DNA from: Bosea sp. ANAM02
GTDB taxonomy: Bacteria > Pseudomonadota > Alphaproteobacteria > Rhizobiales > Beijerinckiaceae
NCBI RefSeq assembly: GCF_011764485.1
Contig: NZ_AP022848.1
Location: 1,082,001 to 1,146,000, forward strand
Reading direction: 5' to 3'
DNA: 64,000 nucleotides
Numbering within the stretch: the stretch's first letter is position 1; each line of letters begins with the position of its first letter. The notes under the pieces are model-generated. The model saw only the letters and a program-made list of their open reading frames with translations. It was not told the origin of the DNA and did no database searches. Shown piece by piece: positions 53,028-62,519 of the stretch. Both the position numbers and the translations under genes were made by a program.

Positions 53028-53914
53028 GGCAGGAAGGTCGCGGCGACCATGATCAGGACGACGACGAGCCCCATGAACTGGCTGCGCCAGTCGCGGATCA
53101 TGAAGACCAGCGGATCGTCCGGCATCTGGCCGCGGCGGGCGAGGAACCAGATCCGGGCCATCTGGTAGAGGATGATCGGGCAGATCAGCCAGATCAGCTT
53201 GGGCTGGCTGTAGAGCTGCTTCACATTGGCGCTGTCGACATAGAGCGCCATGATCAGTGCGCAGGTGCAGCCCGAGGCCATGCCGAGCTGCGACAGGGCT
53301 TCGATATCCTCGGCATGATAGCCGCGACCCGCCTTCTTGAGGCCCGACTGGTCCTGGGTGAGACGCAGTTCGGCATAGCGCTTCACCAGCGCCAGGCTGA
53401 GGAAGAGGAACATCGCGAAGGCGAGCAGCCAGGAGGAGATGGGTATGGCAGCCGCGGCATTGCCGGCGAGGATGCGCAGCGTGTGCATGGCGGCGAGCCC
53501 GAGCACGTCGACCAGAAGCTTGCGCTTGAGGAAGAGCAGATAGGCCAGCGCCAGGAAGAGATACGCGAGCAGGGCAAGCAGGAAGGGTTGCGGCTGCGGC
53601 ACGAGCAAGACCAGCGAGAAGGCCGCGACGAGCAGGATCGGCACGGCCGCATAGGCCTGCGTCGCGGTGATCTCGCCGGCGGCGAGCGGGCGCTTGCATT
53701 TGGTCGGATGGCGCCGGTCCGCCTCGACATCCTTGATGTCGTTGAGGAGATAGACCGCCGAGGCGATCAGGCTGAAGGCGACGAAGGCGATCAGGCCGAG
53801 CCAGAGCGCGTGCGGATCGAAAGCGTCATGATTGAGCAGGATCGGGACGAAGACCAGGCCGTTCTTGAGCCAGTGATGCGGCCGCATCGCCCTGATCATC
53901 GCGGTCACAGACAT
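53024..53914 (-). CDS. UbiA-family prenyltransferase, DPPR synthase-like
   Basis: About 296 residues with eight or nine membrane helices. The first Asp motif, NDIKDVEADRRHPTKCKRPL, resembles decaprenyl-phosphate phosphoribosyltransferase (NDxxDxxxDxxHPTKxxRP) rather than ubiquinone or menaquinone prenyltransferases; a second is in GYHAEDIEALSQLG. The N-terminus RAMRPHHWLKNGLVFVPILL also fits. DPPR synthase couples PRPP to polyprenyl phosphate. GTGA overlap with the DprE1-like gene makes a polyprenyl-phospho-ribose/arabinose pathway the best reading; the NoeC Nod-factor arabinosylation protein is a related case. ATG 53914 is used; ATG 53935 in frame is possible. Confidence 0.85.
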   Translation of the reverse strand: MSVTAMIRAMRPHHWLKNGLVFVPILLNHDAFDPHALWLGLIAFVAFSLIASAVYLLNDIKDVEADRRHPTKCKRPLAAGEITATQAYAAVPILLVAAFSLVLLVPQPQPFLLALLAYLFLALAYLLFLKRKLLVDVLGLAAMHTLRILAGNAAAAIPISSWLLAFAMFLFLSLALVKRYAELRLTQDQSGLKKAGRGYHAEDIEALSQLGMASGCTCALIMALYVDSANVKQLYSQPKLIWLICPIILYQMARIWFLARRGQMPDDPLVFMIRDWRSQFMGLVVVLIMVAATFLP

Positions 53915-54117
53915 CGTTCGACCCGTCTCCCCCATGACGTGAGCCGGCCTCCGCGACGCGGAGCCCGACAGCCGGCTCGACCGGCGCGGGCGTTATCGGT
54001 CGAAAAGTCCTAAGCGGGGGTGCATGTGACGTCGAAACGGGCAGCGATTCCAACGCCATGCTTAACGCCCGGCTTCCGCGTTCCGCGAAAGCCGGGGTGG
54101 AGGGCAGCCGGCGCGTC

Positions 54118-55002
54118 TCAGACCTTGGCGGCGCTGGCAGCGGCGTCGATATTGGCGACCAGCTCGGCATCGAGACCGAGCGAGCCGGCAAGCCCGGCCA
54201 GGAAATCCTTCTCGGCCGCGTTGTCCGGATTGATGGCGATACGCGCCGCCGTGTAGATCTGGGCGGCGAGCTCGGGGCTCTCGGCCGCCTCGACCAGGGC
54301 GTCGATCGAAGCCGGCTTCGCCATCTCCTTCGCCAGCCATTCATGCGCTTCCTGATCGAGACCGGCCTCCTTCAGGCCGCCGAGGATCGCGCTCTGCTCT
54401 TCCGCATCGATATGGCCGTCGGCGGCGGCCGCCGCGATCATGGCGCGGATGAAGACGAGGGCGGTGGCCTCGCTCGCGGCCTGCGGTTCGAAGCCGGTGC
54501 CGGCTGGTGCCGGCAGCACCTCCTGCTGGGCGGCGTTGAGCAGCGGCTTGCCGGCCTGATAGTTCTGGTAGGCCTTGTAGGCGAGGCCCCCGATCAGGGC
54601 GAGGCCGCCCAGTTTGGCTGCCGAGCCGGCAACGGAGCGGCCGGTCGAGGTGCCGAAGACGAGCGCGCCGAGGCCGCCGAGCACGGCGGTGGCGAGCGCC
54701 GGATTGCTGTTGAACATGCCCTTGGCCTGCTCGATGAGCTGGTCCGGCGTCCGGCCTCCGGTGACCCGGCCCAGCGCGTCGCCGGCGCCCTGCTGCATGC
54801 CGGTCTGGCGCGCTGCATCGCCCAATCCCTGCGTAGCCTGGGCGAGGATCTGGCCTGCCAGTCCGCCGAGCCCGCCCGAGCGTTGGACCTGATCGGCCAG
54901 CCCGCCGAGCATGCCGCCGATTCCGCCCTGCTGGCCGGCCTGAGAGCCCGCCTGGCTGCCGGCGCTGATCAGGGCGTCGAGCAGGGATTTGGCATTGAAC
55001 AT
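54118..55002 (-). CDS. DUF533 / TerB-like protein
   Basis: 294 residues. The first 100 are Gly/Gln/Ala-rich (SAGSQAGSQAGQQGGIGGML), then a hydrophobic stretch (TGRSVAGSAAKLGGLALIGG) and KAYQNYQAGKPLLNAAQ. The C-terminal 120 residues form a TerB-like helical domain: FIRAMIAAAAADGHIDAEEQ with the acidic DGHID motif, and YTAARIAINPDNAAEKDFLA. DUF533 proteins occur in envelope stress contexts; YebE is an example. Function unknown. ATG 55002 follows CAGGAGAAGACGAC. It is a single gene between UbiA and the Lrp regulator. Confidence 0.88.
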   Translation of the reverse strand: MFNAKSLLDALISAGSQAGSQAGQQGGIGGMLGGLADQVQRSGGLGGLAGQILAQATQGLGDAARQTGMQQGAGDALGRVTGGRTPDQLIEQAKGMFNSNPALATAVLGGLGALVFGTSTGRSVAGSAAKLGGLALIGGLAYKAYQNYQAGKPLLNAAQQEVLPAPAGTGFEPQAASEATALVFIRAMIAAAAADGHIDAEEQSAILGGLKEAGLDQEAHEWLAKEMAKPASIDALVEAAESPELAAQIYTAARIAINPDNAAEKDFLAGLAGSLGLDAELVANIDAAASAAKV

Positions 55003-55102
55003 GTCGTCTTCTCCTGTTGGCGGCCATCGTGCCGCTCAGTCGGGATCGATCAGCCGTATGAAGACGGCGTGACCAAGGCGTGATTTTGCACAGCTTCCGC
55101 CC

Positions 55103-55573
55103 TCAAGTCATCGGCAGCGGCAGCAACCCCGGTTCTTTCAGCGTTTCCAGCGCGATCTCGGAGCGGACGCGGGCGACGCTCTCATGCGGCATCAGGACTT
55201 CGTTGACGAGCCGGGCGAGCGCCTTGAGGTCACCGACTGCGACCTTGAGCAGATAATCCGCCTCGCCGGTCAGGGCATGGGCCTCGAGGATCGCCGGCGT
55301 CAGGCGCACGAGGTCGCGGAAGCGGCGGGCATTGTCGCGCGTATGCGTGTCGAGCGCGACGTGGATGAAGACGATGACGCCGAGCCCGACGGCTGACGGC
55401 TCCAGAGCCGCTCGATAGCCACGGATCACGCCCTCCTGCTCCAGTCGCTGGCGCCGGCGCGAGACCTGGCTGGCTGAGAGGCCGACCGTTTCTGCCAGAG
55501 CCGCATTGGTGAGGGAGGCGTCGCTTTGCAGAGCGTCGAGCAGGCGCCAGTCGAGCGCGTCAAGCGTGGCCAT
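55103..55573 (-). CDS. Lrp/AsnC family transcriptional regulator (divergent from hppD)
   Basis: 156 residues. The HTH is LLDALQSDASLTNAALAETV then GLSASQVSRRRQRLEQEGVI; the RAM domain has LEAHALTGEADYLLKVAVGD. It shares its 133-base promoter gap with hppD, where two palindromes lie. An aromatic-catabolism regulator is the likely role, sensing tyrosine or a related amino acid. Confidence 0.94.
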   Translation of the reverse strand: MATLDALDWRLLDALQSDASLTNAALAETVGLSASQVSRRRQRLEQEGVIRGYRAALEPSAVGLGVIVFIHVALDTHTRDNARRFRDLVRLTPAILEAHALTGEADYLLKVAVGDLKALARLVNEVLMPHESVARVRSEIALETLKEPGLLPLPMT

Positions 55574-55596
55574 GTGATGCGCCTTAAACGGGATCT

Positions 55597-55642
55597 ATGC
55601 ACGAATGATGCATTGAAACTTCCACGAGGTGCAAGTTTGCAC
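55597..55642. promoter_or_regulatory. Two palindromes in the Lrp/hppD promoter gap
   Basis: ATGCA-CGAATGA-TGCAT at 55597-55613 and GTGCAA-GT-TTGCAC at 55629-55642. Both carry TGCA half-sites; centres are about 30 bases apart (three helical turns). Confidence 0.55.
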
Positions 55643-55706
55643 GGAAATCGCCTGATCTTTGCGCGATCATGGGTCATCCCGGCAAGAGCAGACAGGAGGA
55701 ATGCCC

Positions 55707-56843
55707 ATGGGTCCGTTTCCGCACGACGCCGCCCCGCCCGCGATCTCGGCCGCCAACCCGATGGGGACCGACGGCTTCGAGTTCGTCGAGTATGCCCACC
55801 CCGAGCCGGAGAAGCTCGGCGCCCTGTTCGAGACCATGGGCTTCACCAAGGTCGCCCGCCACCGTTCGAAGCAGGTGACGCTCTATCGGCAGGGCGACGT
55901 CAATTTCGTCGTCAACGCGGAGCCTGATTCCTTCGCCCAGGCCTTCGCCGCCGAGCATGGCCCCTGCGCCTGCGCCATGGCCTTCCGTGTGGTCGATGCC
56001 AAGCATGCCTTCGAGCGGGCGGTATCGCTCGGCGCCGAACCCTATGAGAGCGCGATCGGGCCGGGCGAGCTTGCGATCCCCGCCGTGCGCGGCATCGGCG
56101 GCTCGCTGCTCTATTTCGTCGATCGCTATGGCGAGAAGGGCTCGATCTGGGATGTCGATTTCGAATGGATCGGCGAGCGTGACCCGCATCCTGAGCAGGC
56201 CGGGCTCTACTATCTCGACCATCTCACCCATAACGTCATCCGCGGGCGGATGGACCATTGGGCCGACTGGTACGGCAAGCTCTTCAATTTCCGTGAAATC
56301 CGCTTCTTCAACATCGAGGGTAAGCTGACCGGCCTGATCTCGCGGGCGCTGACTTCGCCTTGCGGCAAGATCCGTATCCCGATCAACGAGTCGCTCGACG
56401 ACAAGAGCCAGATCGAGGAATACCTGCGCCAGTACAAGGGCGAGGGCATCCAGCATGTCGCGATGGGCTCGCGCGACATCTATGCCAGCGTCGAGGCCCT
56501 GCGTGGCAACGGCCTGCCCTTCATGCCGTCGCCGCCCGCGACCTATTACGAGAAGGTCGATGCCCGCGTGCCGAACCATGGCGAGCCGGTCGCGCGGCTC
56601 AAGGAGAACGGCATCCTGATCGATGGCGAGGGTGCGGTCGCGCTCGGCGAGAAACAGGGCCGGATGAGCAAGGTGCTGCTGCAGATCTTCTCGGCCACGG
56701 TGGTCGGACCGATCTTCTTCGAGTTCATCCAGCGCAAGGGCGATGACGGCTTCGGCGAGGGCAATTTCCGCGCGCTGTTCGAATCGATCGAGGAGGATCA
56801 GATCCGCAGGGGCGTGCTGAAGCCGGCAGACGCGGCGGAGTAA
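55707..56843 (+). CDS. hppD: 4-hydroxyphenylpyruvate dioxygenase
   Basis: 378 residues. It converts 4-hydroxyphenylpyruvate to homogentisate in tyrosine degradation using Fe(II) and O2. The three metal ligands are visible: His in [17 protein letters not shown], His in [15 protein letters not shown], and Glu in [15 protein letters not shown] near the C-terminus. [20 protein letters not shown] opens the first VOC domain. ATG 55707 has AGGAGG with a seven-base spacer; ATG 55701 lies only one base from AGGAGG and is less likely. An Lrp regulator is divergent; the downstream gene for homogentisate dioxygenase is not in the window. Confidence 0.96.
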   Translation: MGPFPHDAAPPAISAANPMGTDGFEFVEYAHPEPEKLGALFETMGFTKVARHRSKQVTLYRQGDVNFVVNAEPDSFAQAFAAEHGPCACAMAFRVVDAKHAFERAVSLGAEPYESAIGPGELAIPAVRGIGGSLLYFVDRYGEKGSIWDVDFEWIGERDPHPEQAGLYYLDHLTHNVIRGRMDHWADWYGKLFNFREIRFFNIEGKLTGLISRALTSPCGKIRIPINESLDDKSQIEEYLRQYKGEGIQHVAMGSRDIYASVEALRGNGLPFMPSPPATYYEKVDARVPNHGEPVARLKENGILIDGEGAVALGEKQGRMSKVLLQIFSATVVGPIFFEFIQRKGDDGFGEGNFRALFESIEEDQIRRGVLKPADAAE

Positions 56844-56882
56844 CCAGGTGAACCGCATGGCCGGCTGAGTCGGCCATGCGCG

Positions 56883-57677
56883 TTATTGCGCGAGCTTGCG
56901 CATCAGGAGCGGCGCGCCGACCGCGGGGTCCTTGCGCCACTGGCCGTCCTCGAAGACGAGGTCGGTACCATGGCCACGGCGCGCGACGAGGGTCAGGCGC
57001 CCACCGGCATAGCGCCAGCCGACGGGGTCGAAGATCGTCAGGCCGGTATCCTGGCACGAACCTTCGAAAGCCGCAGGTTGGCGGCCATCCGCCGCAGCGG
57101 GAGCGAGCACGAGGCGGCAGGCCTCGCGGTTCTGCTGGCGCATCAGGACATAGCGGCCCGGCAAGGTATTGGCGGCGGGCGCGGTCGCGGGATCGACGAC
57201 GGTGATGCGCCGGGCGGCCGTCGCGGCCGGATCCTGGGAGCGTTGCGCCGCGAGACGCGGATGGTTTCGCGAGGCCAGCCTGTAGGCCTTGCCGTCGCTG
57301 CCCGTGCCTTCGAGCCCGGTCTCGGCCGTGCCCTTCCGGAAACCGACGATCTGCCTGCCGTTCGAGTCGAGGAATTGCGGCTGCCCGCCCGCGGCCAGCG
57401 TCCAGGACGTGGCCGTGCCGAGGATCGGCAGCGCGCGGCGGCAGGTCGCGGGAAAGCGGAGCTGACGGGCATTGCCGGACGCTTCCGCACCCAGGGTGAC
57501 CGTGCAACGGCGCGAGGCCCCGGCGAGTTCCAACTCCCAGGCGCCGAGCCAGCGGCGGATCGCGTCGGGCGCGGTGTCGGCGCCGCGCGGCAGCGGCGCC
57601 GTCTGAGCCGCCGCCGGCAGGGAGCCGGCGGCGAGAATCAGCAGCGGCAGCAGCCGGCGGATCAGGCCTTTTTCCAT
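56883..57677 (-). CDS. Two-domain AprI/Inh protein (putative metalloprotease inhibitor)
   Basis: 264 residues with a signal peptide (RRLLPLLILAAGSLPAAAQ-T), so exported. Two AprI/Inh-like beta domains follow. Domain 1 has WLGAWELELAGASRRCTVTL and CRRALPILGTATSWTLAAGG; domain 2 has LPGRYVLMRQQNREACRLVL and SCQDTGLTIFDPVGWRYAGG. Each has one Cys pair, and each repeats the W/F-rich closing strand. Tandem AprI/Inh domains are unusual compared with the single-domain lipoprotein at 18873. No serralysin protease is near. It overlaps the 2-hydroxyacid dehydrogenase by 16 bases on the same strand. Confidence 0.82.
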   Translation of the reverse strand: MEKGLIRRLLPLLILAAGSLPAAAQTAPLPRGADTAPDAIRRWLGAWELELAGASRRCTVTLGAEASGNARQLRFPATCRRALPILGTATSWTLAAGGQPQFLDSNGRQIVGFRKGTAETGLEGTGSDGKAYRLASRNHPRLAAQRSQDPAATAARRITVVDPATAPAANTLPGRYVLMRQQNREACRLVLAPAAADGRQPAAFEGSCQDTGLTIFDPVGWRYAGGRLTLVARRGHGTDLVFEDGQWRKDPAVGAPLLMRKLAQ

Positions 57678-58636
57678 GGGGTCTCCGACACGGGCGTCAG
57701 CGGGCCCTTGCCATCGAACCAGGAAAGCATGTTGTCGACCAGAAGCTGGCCCATCGCCTCGCGGGTATGGACGGAGGCCGAGCCGACATGGGGCAGCAGC
57801 ACCGCATGCTCGATGGCGATCAGTTCAGCCGGCACGCGCGGCTCGTCCTCGAAGACGTCGAGCCCGGCGGAAAGGATGGTCCTGTCGTTGAGCGCCTTGA
57901 TCAGCGCCTGCTCGTCGACGACGGTACCGCGGCCGACATTGATCAGGATGCCGTTGGGGCCAAGCGCCTTCAGGACCTCGGCATTGATGATGTGATGGGT
58001 CGAGGCGCCGCCCGGCGCGACCGAGATCAGCGTGTCGACATCGGTGGCCATGTCGACCAGCGAGGGATAGTAGGGATAGGACACGTCAGGCTGGCGCGAG
58101 CGCCCGTGATAGACGACCGGCAGGCCGAAGGCCTCGACGCGCTGCGCCACCGCCTTGCCGATGCGGCCGAGGCCGACGATGCCGACCTTGCGCCCGCGCA
58201 GCGAGGTGGTGAGCGGGTAGTTGCCCTGCAGCCACTTGCCTTCGCGCAGGTAGCGGTCGACCTGCGGGAGCTGGCGGACGGTGGCGATCAGCAGGCCGAG
58301 CGCGAGATCGGCGACCTCGTCGGTCAGGACGTCGGGCGTGTTGGTGACGACGAGCCCGCGGCGGCCGGCCTCGGCCGCATCGACATGATCGTAGCCGACG
58401 CCGAAGCTGGAGATCACCTCGAGCTTGGGCAGGGCGTCGAACAGCGCGCCGTCGACCCGGTTGTGGCCGCCGCCGGCGGCGACGCCGCGCACGCGGCCGG
58501 CGACCTCGCGCAGCAGGGCGGCGCGGTCGGACGCCTTCCACAGTTCATGGACGGTGAAGCGCGCCTTGAGCTGGTCGGCGGCATAGGCCATCAGCGGGCC
58601 GGTCTGGACGATTTCGGGCTTGGTCGAGGCTGTCAT
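57662..58636 (-). CDS. D-2-hydroxyacid dehydrogenase (NAD(P)-dependent)
   Basis: 324 residues. The Rossmann site is KVGIVGLGRIGKAVAQRVEA, catalytic Arg is in ILINVGRGTVVDEQALIKAL, Glu in LDVFEDEPRVP, and His in VLLPHVGSASVHTREAMGQL; ISSFGVGYDHVDAAEAGRRG lies in the substrate domain. Such enzymes reduce glyoxylate, hydroxypyruvate or 2-ketogluconate. ATG 58636 is chosen over the longer frame. The GntR gene lies upstream on the same strand (147-base gap with a CCTGCC/GGCAGG stem at 58762-58779), and a sugar ABC transporter lies beyond it, so a sugar-acid pathway is plausible. Confidence 0.9.
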   Translation of the reverse strand: MTASTKPEIVQTGPLMAYAADQLKARFTVHELWKASDRAALLREVAGRVRGVAAGGGHNRVDGALFDALPKLEVISSFGVGYDHVDAAEAGRRGLVVTNTPDVLTDEVADLALGLLIATVRQLPQVDRYLREGKWLQGNYPLTTSLRGRKVGIVGLGRIGKAVAQRVEAFGLPVVYHGRSRQPDVSYPYYPSLVDMATDVDTLISVAPGGASTHHIINAEVLKALGPNGILINVGRGTVVDEQALIKALNDRTILSAGLDVFEDEPRVPAELIAIEHAVLLPHVGSASVHTREAMGQLLVDNMLSWFDGKGPLTPVSETPWKKA

Positions 58637-58783
58637 TGTCGGGCTGTCCGTCTGTGGTGGCGAAGGTCGTTGATTCGGCTCGTCTGAATCGATTAAAATG
58701 ATCGGCGCGGTCTGCCGGGCCGGCATAGCCCCGCAACCGCATATACGCTATCCGATCACGTCCTGCCGATGAAGGCAGGGTGG

Positions 58784-59560
58784 TCATTTAGTATGCTTTA
58801 TTCTCGCGATTTTCCCAGTATCCGTGGCGACATGCGTGCCGAGCGAGGCGAGCGTGGTATTCAGGCTGTCGATGACGAGGCCGGCCATGCGTGCCGAGGC
58901 GAGATCGCCGTCGCGATCGATGATGGCGAGCAGGACATGCTCGTGATCGGGCAATGATTCGATATAGGCGGTCTCGTCGCCGGTCTTCAGGAGCAAGGAC
59001 CATTGCAGCGTGGCGATGACGGCGCTGGAGAGGCATTGCAGGGCCGCGTTCTGGGCGGCGGCGAAGATCGCCTCGTGGAAGGCGAGATCGGCCCGGATGG
59101 TGGATTCCGCATAGGGTGCACCGTCGGCCATGCCGCGATAGGCCGCCTCGATCCGAGCGATATCGGCCGAGGTGCGGCGCTGCGCCGCGAGGCGGGCGGC
59201 GCTGGGCTCGACGAATCGGCGCAACTCGAAGAGATCGCGGATGAATTTCTCGTTCGGGTCGGCCTCGAAATGCCAGGACAGAACGTCGGGGTCGAGCAGG
59301 TTCCAGCGTTCGCGCGGCGCGGCGCGGGTGCCGCTTTTCGGGCGGGCTTCGACCAGCCCCTTGGCGGTCAGGATCTTGACGGCCTCGCGATAGGCCGTGC
59401 GGGAGACCGAGATCTCGGAGCGCAGGTCGTCCTCGTTCGGCAGGACCTCGCCCGCCCGGATGCGGCCGGTGATGACCGCCACGGCGAGCTTCTGGGCGAC
59501 CTGGCCGAAAAGCCGATCCGGATTGAGCGTCGTCGGCCGCGAGAAATCGCGTACCCGCAT
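58784..59560 (-). CDS. FadR-type GntR family transcriptional regulator
   Basis: 258 residues. The winged HTH is GRIRAGEVLPNEDDLRSEIS then VSRTAYREAVKILTAKGLVE; the FCD ligand domain has FIRDLFELRRFVEPSAARLA, with His and Asp metal-ligand candidates in ADLAFHEAIF and DEHEHV-like SLPDHEHVLL. FCD regulators bind sugar acids or organic acids. It is divergent from the CUT1 ABC transporter at 59800, so it most likely represses that operon; the hydroxyacid dehydrogenase lies downstream. ATG 59560 follows GGGAGGGG. The upstream open frame to 59692 is rejected. Confidence 0.93.
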   Translation of the reverse strand: MRVRDFSRPTTLNPDRLFGQVAQKLAVAVITGRIRAGEVLPNEDDLRSEISVSRTAYREAVKILTAKGLVEARPKSGTRAAPRERWNLLDPDVLSWHFEADPNEKFIRDLFELRRFVEPSAARLAAQRRTSADIARIEAAYRGMADGAPYAESTIRADLAFHEAIFAAAQNAALQCLSSAVIATLQWSLLLKTGDETAYIESLPDHEHVLLAIIDRDGDLASARMAGLVIDSLNTTLASLGTHVATDTGKIARIKHTK

Positions 59561-59630
59561 CGCTGCTGCCCCTCCCTCGGGCGCCTCCGGCCAGCCTGAA
59601 ATTGCGGCATCCCGGCGGTTGTGGCGGCGC

Positions 59631-59662
59631 TTGACAGGGCCGCTTCTATCGTATGACTTTAT
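59631..59662 (+). promoter_or_regulatory. Candidate promoter and GntR site of the sugar ABC operon
   Basis: TTGACA at 59631-59636 and a weak -10 in TATCGTATGACTTTAT. GTATGAC (59651-59657) fits the GT-N3-AC core of FadR-subfamily operators. The 239-base divergent gap is otherwise featureless. Confidence 0.4.
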
Positions 59663-59799
59663 CGCAGATTGGAACGGAGACAATCGCCGCACCAGGCGAT
59701 ATCCGTTTTCATCATTCGGTCACAAGAAGCCGATTGTGGTCGTGAGCCGCCTGCGTGACGGGCGGAGCGACCAGGGAACGGAAAGCAGGGAAGGACGGC

Positions 59800-60852
<1,053 letters not shown>

Positions 60853-61076
60853 GACAGGCCGGGCCGGTTGGGTACGCCCGGTCGGGCTGCGCCTGGTCTC
60901 GGCAGAGCTCTGAACCGGCTTTTCCGACCGGCCTTGTCCGCACCCGGTCGGCTCCGGTTCCAAGGAATTCGCCGCCCTGCAGACGGGGCGACGGATGATC
61001 GCTGTCAACGCCCATCATCATGCAGGACGGTGGTCCCATGCAGGCCGCCGCCGCCCCAACGGAGGAGACGGTTTAC

Positions 61077-62381
61077 ATGAACATTTCCAGAAGAAACGTG
61101 CTGATCGGCGGCGCCGGGCTCGCGGCCGGCGCGACCCTGCCCTTCACGTCGTCCATCGCTCAAGCCAAGATCGAGCAGGGTGCGAGCCTGCGCGTGCTGC
61201 GCCCGACCAAGTTCGTCGATCCCGACCAGGCCATCTTCAACGAGAACACCGAAGCCTTCACAAAGGCGACCGGCGTTCAGGTCAAGGTCGACTATGCCGG
61301 CTGGGAGGACCTGCGTCCGCAGACCGCGGTCACGGCCAATACCGGTGCCGGTCCCGATATCGTCGTCGGCTGGGCCGATGACCCGCATATCTTCTCGGAC
61401 AAGCTGATCGATCTCACGCCGATCGCCGAAGAGCTCGGCAAGAAATACGGCGGCTGGTACCCGATCGCCGAGAAATACGGCAAGAAGGACAAGACCAACC
61501 AGTGGATCTCGATCCCGATGGGCGCCTCCGGCGCGCCGGCGGTCTATCGCGAATCCTGGGTCAAGGAAGCGGGCTTCGATACCTTTCCGAAGGATCTCGA
61601 CGGCTTCCTCAAGCTCTGCCGCAAGCTCAAGGAGATCGGCCATCCTGCCGGCTTCGCGCTCGGCAACGCGGTCGGCGACGGCAATGCCTTCTGCAACTGG
61701 CTTGTCTGGACCCATGGCGGCTACATGGTCGACGAGAACAACAAGGTCGCGATCAACTCCAAGGAGACGATCGAGGCGCTGAAATACGCCAAGGCGCTCT
61801 ACGAGACCTTTATTCCGGGCACGCTGTCCTGGCTCGACATCAGCAACAACAAGGCGCTGTCCGCCGGCGAAGTCGGCCTGACCCAGAACGGCGTCTCGCT
61901 CTATTTCTCGATCAAGAACTCGAAGGACGAGAAGACCGCGGCGATCGGCAAGGACCTGAACCATGCCACCATGCCGGTCGGCCCGCTCGGGCGCCCGTCG
62001 GAGCCGGCGCTGATCATCAACGCCATGGCGTTCAAGCACACCAAATACCCGAACGCTGCGAAGGAATATCTCCGCTTCATGATGGAGAAGGAGCAGTACG
62101 ACAAGTGGCTGACCGGCTGCTACGGCTACTGGGCCCAGCCGTTGAAGGGCTATGCCGAGAGCAAGGTCTGGCAGGCCGATCCGAAGATCGTGGTCTATCG
62201 CGATACCTGGGACCGGGCGCTGTGGAGCGGCTACAAGGGCGCGATCAACGAAGCCGCCGGCACGGTCAATGCCGAATATGTCGTCGTCCAGATGGTCGCT
62301 TCGGTCTGTGCCGGCCAGGCCACGCCGGAAGAAGCGGCCAAGGAAGCGGAGCGCCGCGCCAAGCGCTACTACCGGACCTGA
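61077..62381 (+). CDS. Extracellular solute-binding protein, CUT1 family
   Basis: 434 residues. It carries a Tat-type signal (MNISRRNVLIGGAGLAAGAT, cleavage near SSIAQA), so it is exported folded. The mature protein has TGAGPDIVVGWADDPHIFSD, SIPMGASGAPAVYRESWVKE and TWDRALWSGYKGAINEAAGT, typical of family 1 binding proteins for sugars, glycerol-3-phosphate or polyols. A GGAGGAG site lies nine bases before ATG 61077. A 224-base gap separates it from ugpC. A strong stem-loop follows its stop. Confidence 0.92.
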   Translation: MNISRRNVLIGGAGLAAGATLPFTSSIAQAKIEQGASLRVLRPTKFVDPDQAIFNENTEAFTKATGVQVKVDYAGWEDLRPQTAVTANTGAGPDIVVGWADDPHIFSDKLIDLTPIAEELGKKYGGWYPIAEKYGKKDKTNQWISIPMGASGAPAVYRESWVKEAGFDTFPKDLDGFLKLCRKLKEIGHPAGFALGNAVGDGNAFCNWLVWTHGGYMVDENNKVAINSKETIEALKYAKALYETFIPGTLSWLDISNNKALSAGEVGLTQNGVSLYFSIKNSKDEKTAAIGKDLNHATMPVGPLGRPSEPALIINAMAFKHTKYPNAAKEYLRFMMEKEQYDKWLTGCYGYWAQPLKGYAESKVWQADPKIVVYRDTWDRALWSGYKGAINEAAGTVNAEYVVVQMVASVCAGQATPEEAAKEAERRAKRYYRT

Positions 62382-62410
62382 CGCGCTGATTGCGCTGATC
62401 CGGAGACACG

Positions 62411-62435
62411 CGGCCGCCGGCTCGTCCGGCGGCCG
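62411..62435 (+). promoter_or_regulatory. Intercistronic stem-loop after the binding-protein gene
   Basis: Perfect 10-base stem CGGCCGCCGG-CTCGT-CCGGCGGCCG, without a U-tract. Stem-loops at this point commonly protect the upstream mRNA, giving more binding protein than permease. Confidence 0.65.
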
Positions 62436-62519
62436 ACGCGAGATCGCATCGGATATTCCCGAAAGGCCGCTTTCCGCCTTTCGCCCCGGTGCCATTGCCG
62501 ACCCGAACGCGAGGGCGCC

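Noticed and set aside
53028..53699. N-terminal extension of the DprE1-like frame to 661 residues
   Set aside because: The extension is an out-of-frame reading of the UbiA gene. GTG 53027 gives the family length and a GTGA overlap.
55674..56858. 394-codon open frame antisense to hppD
   Set aside because: It is the reverse-strand shadow of a clear hppD gene with all three metal ligands; GC-rich codon use leaves long antisense frames here and at many other genes.
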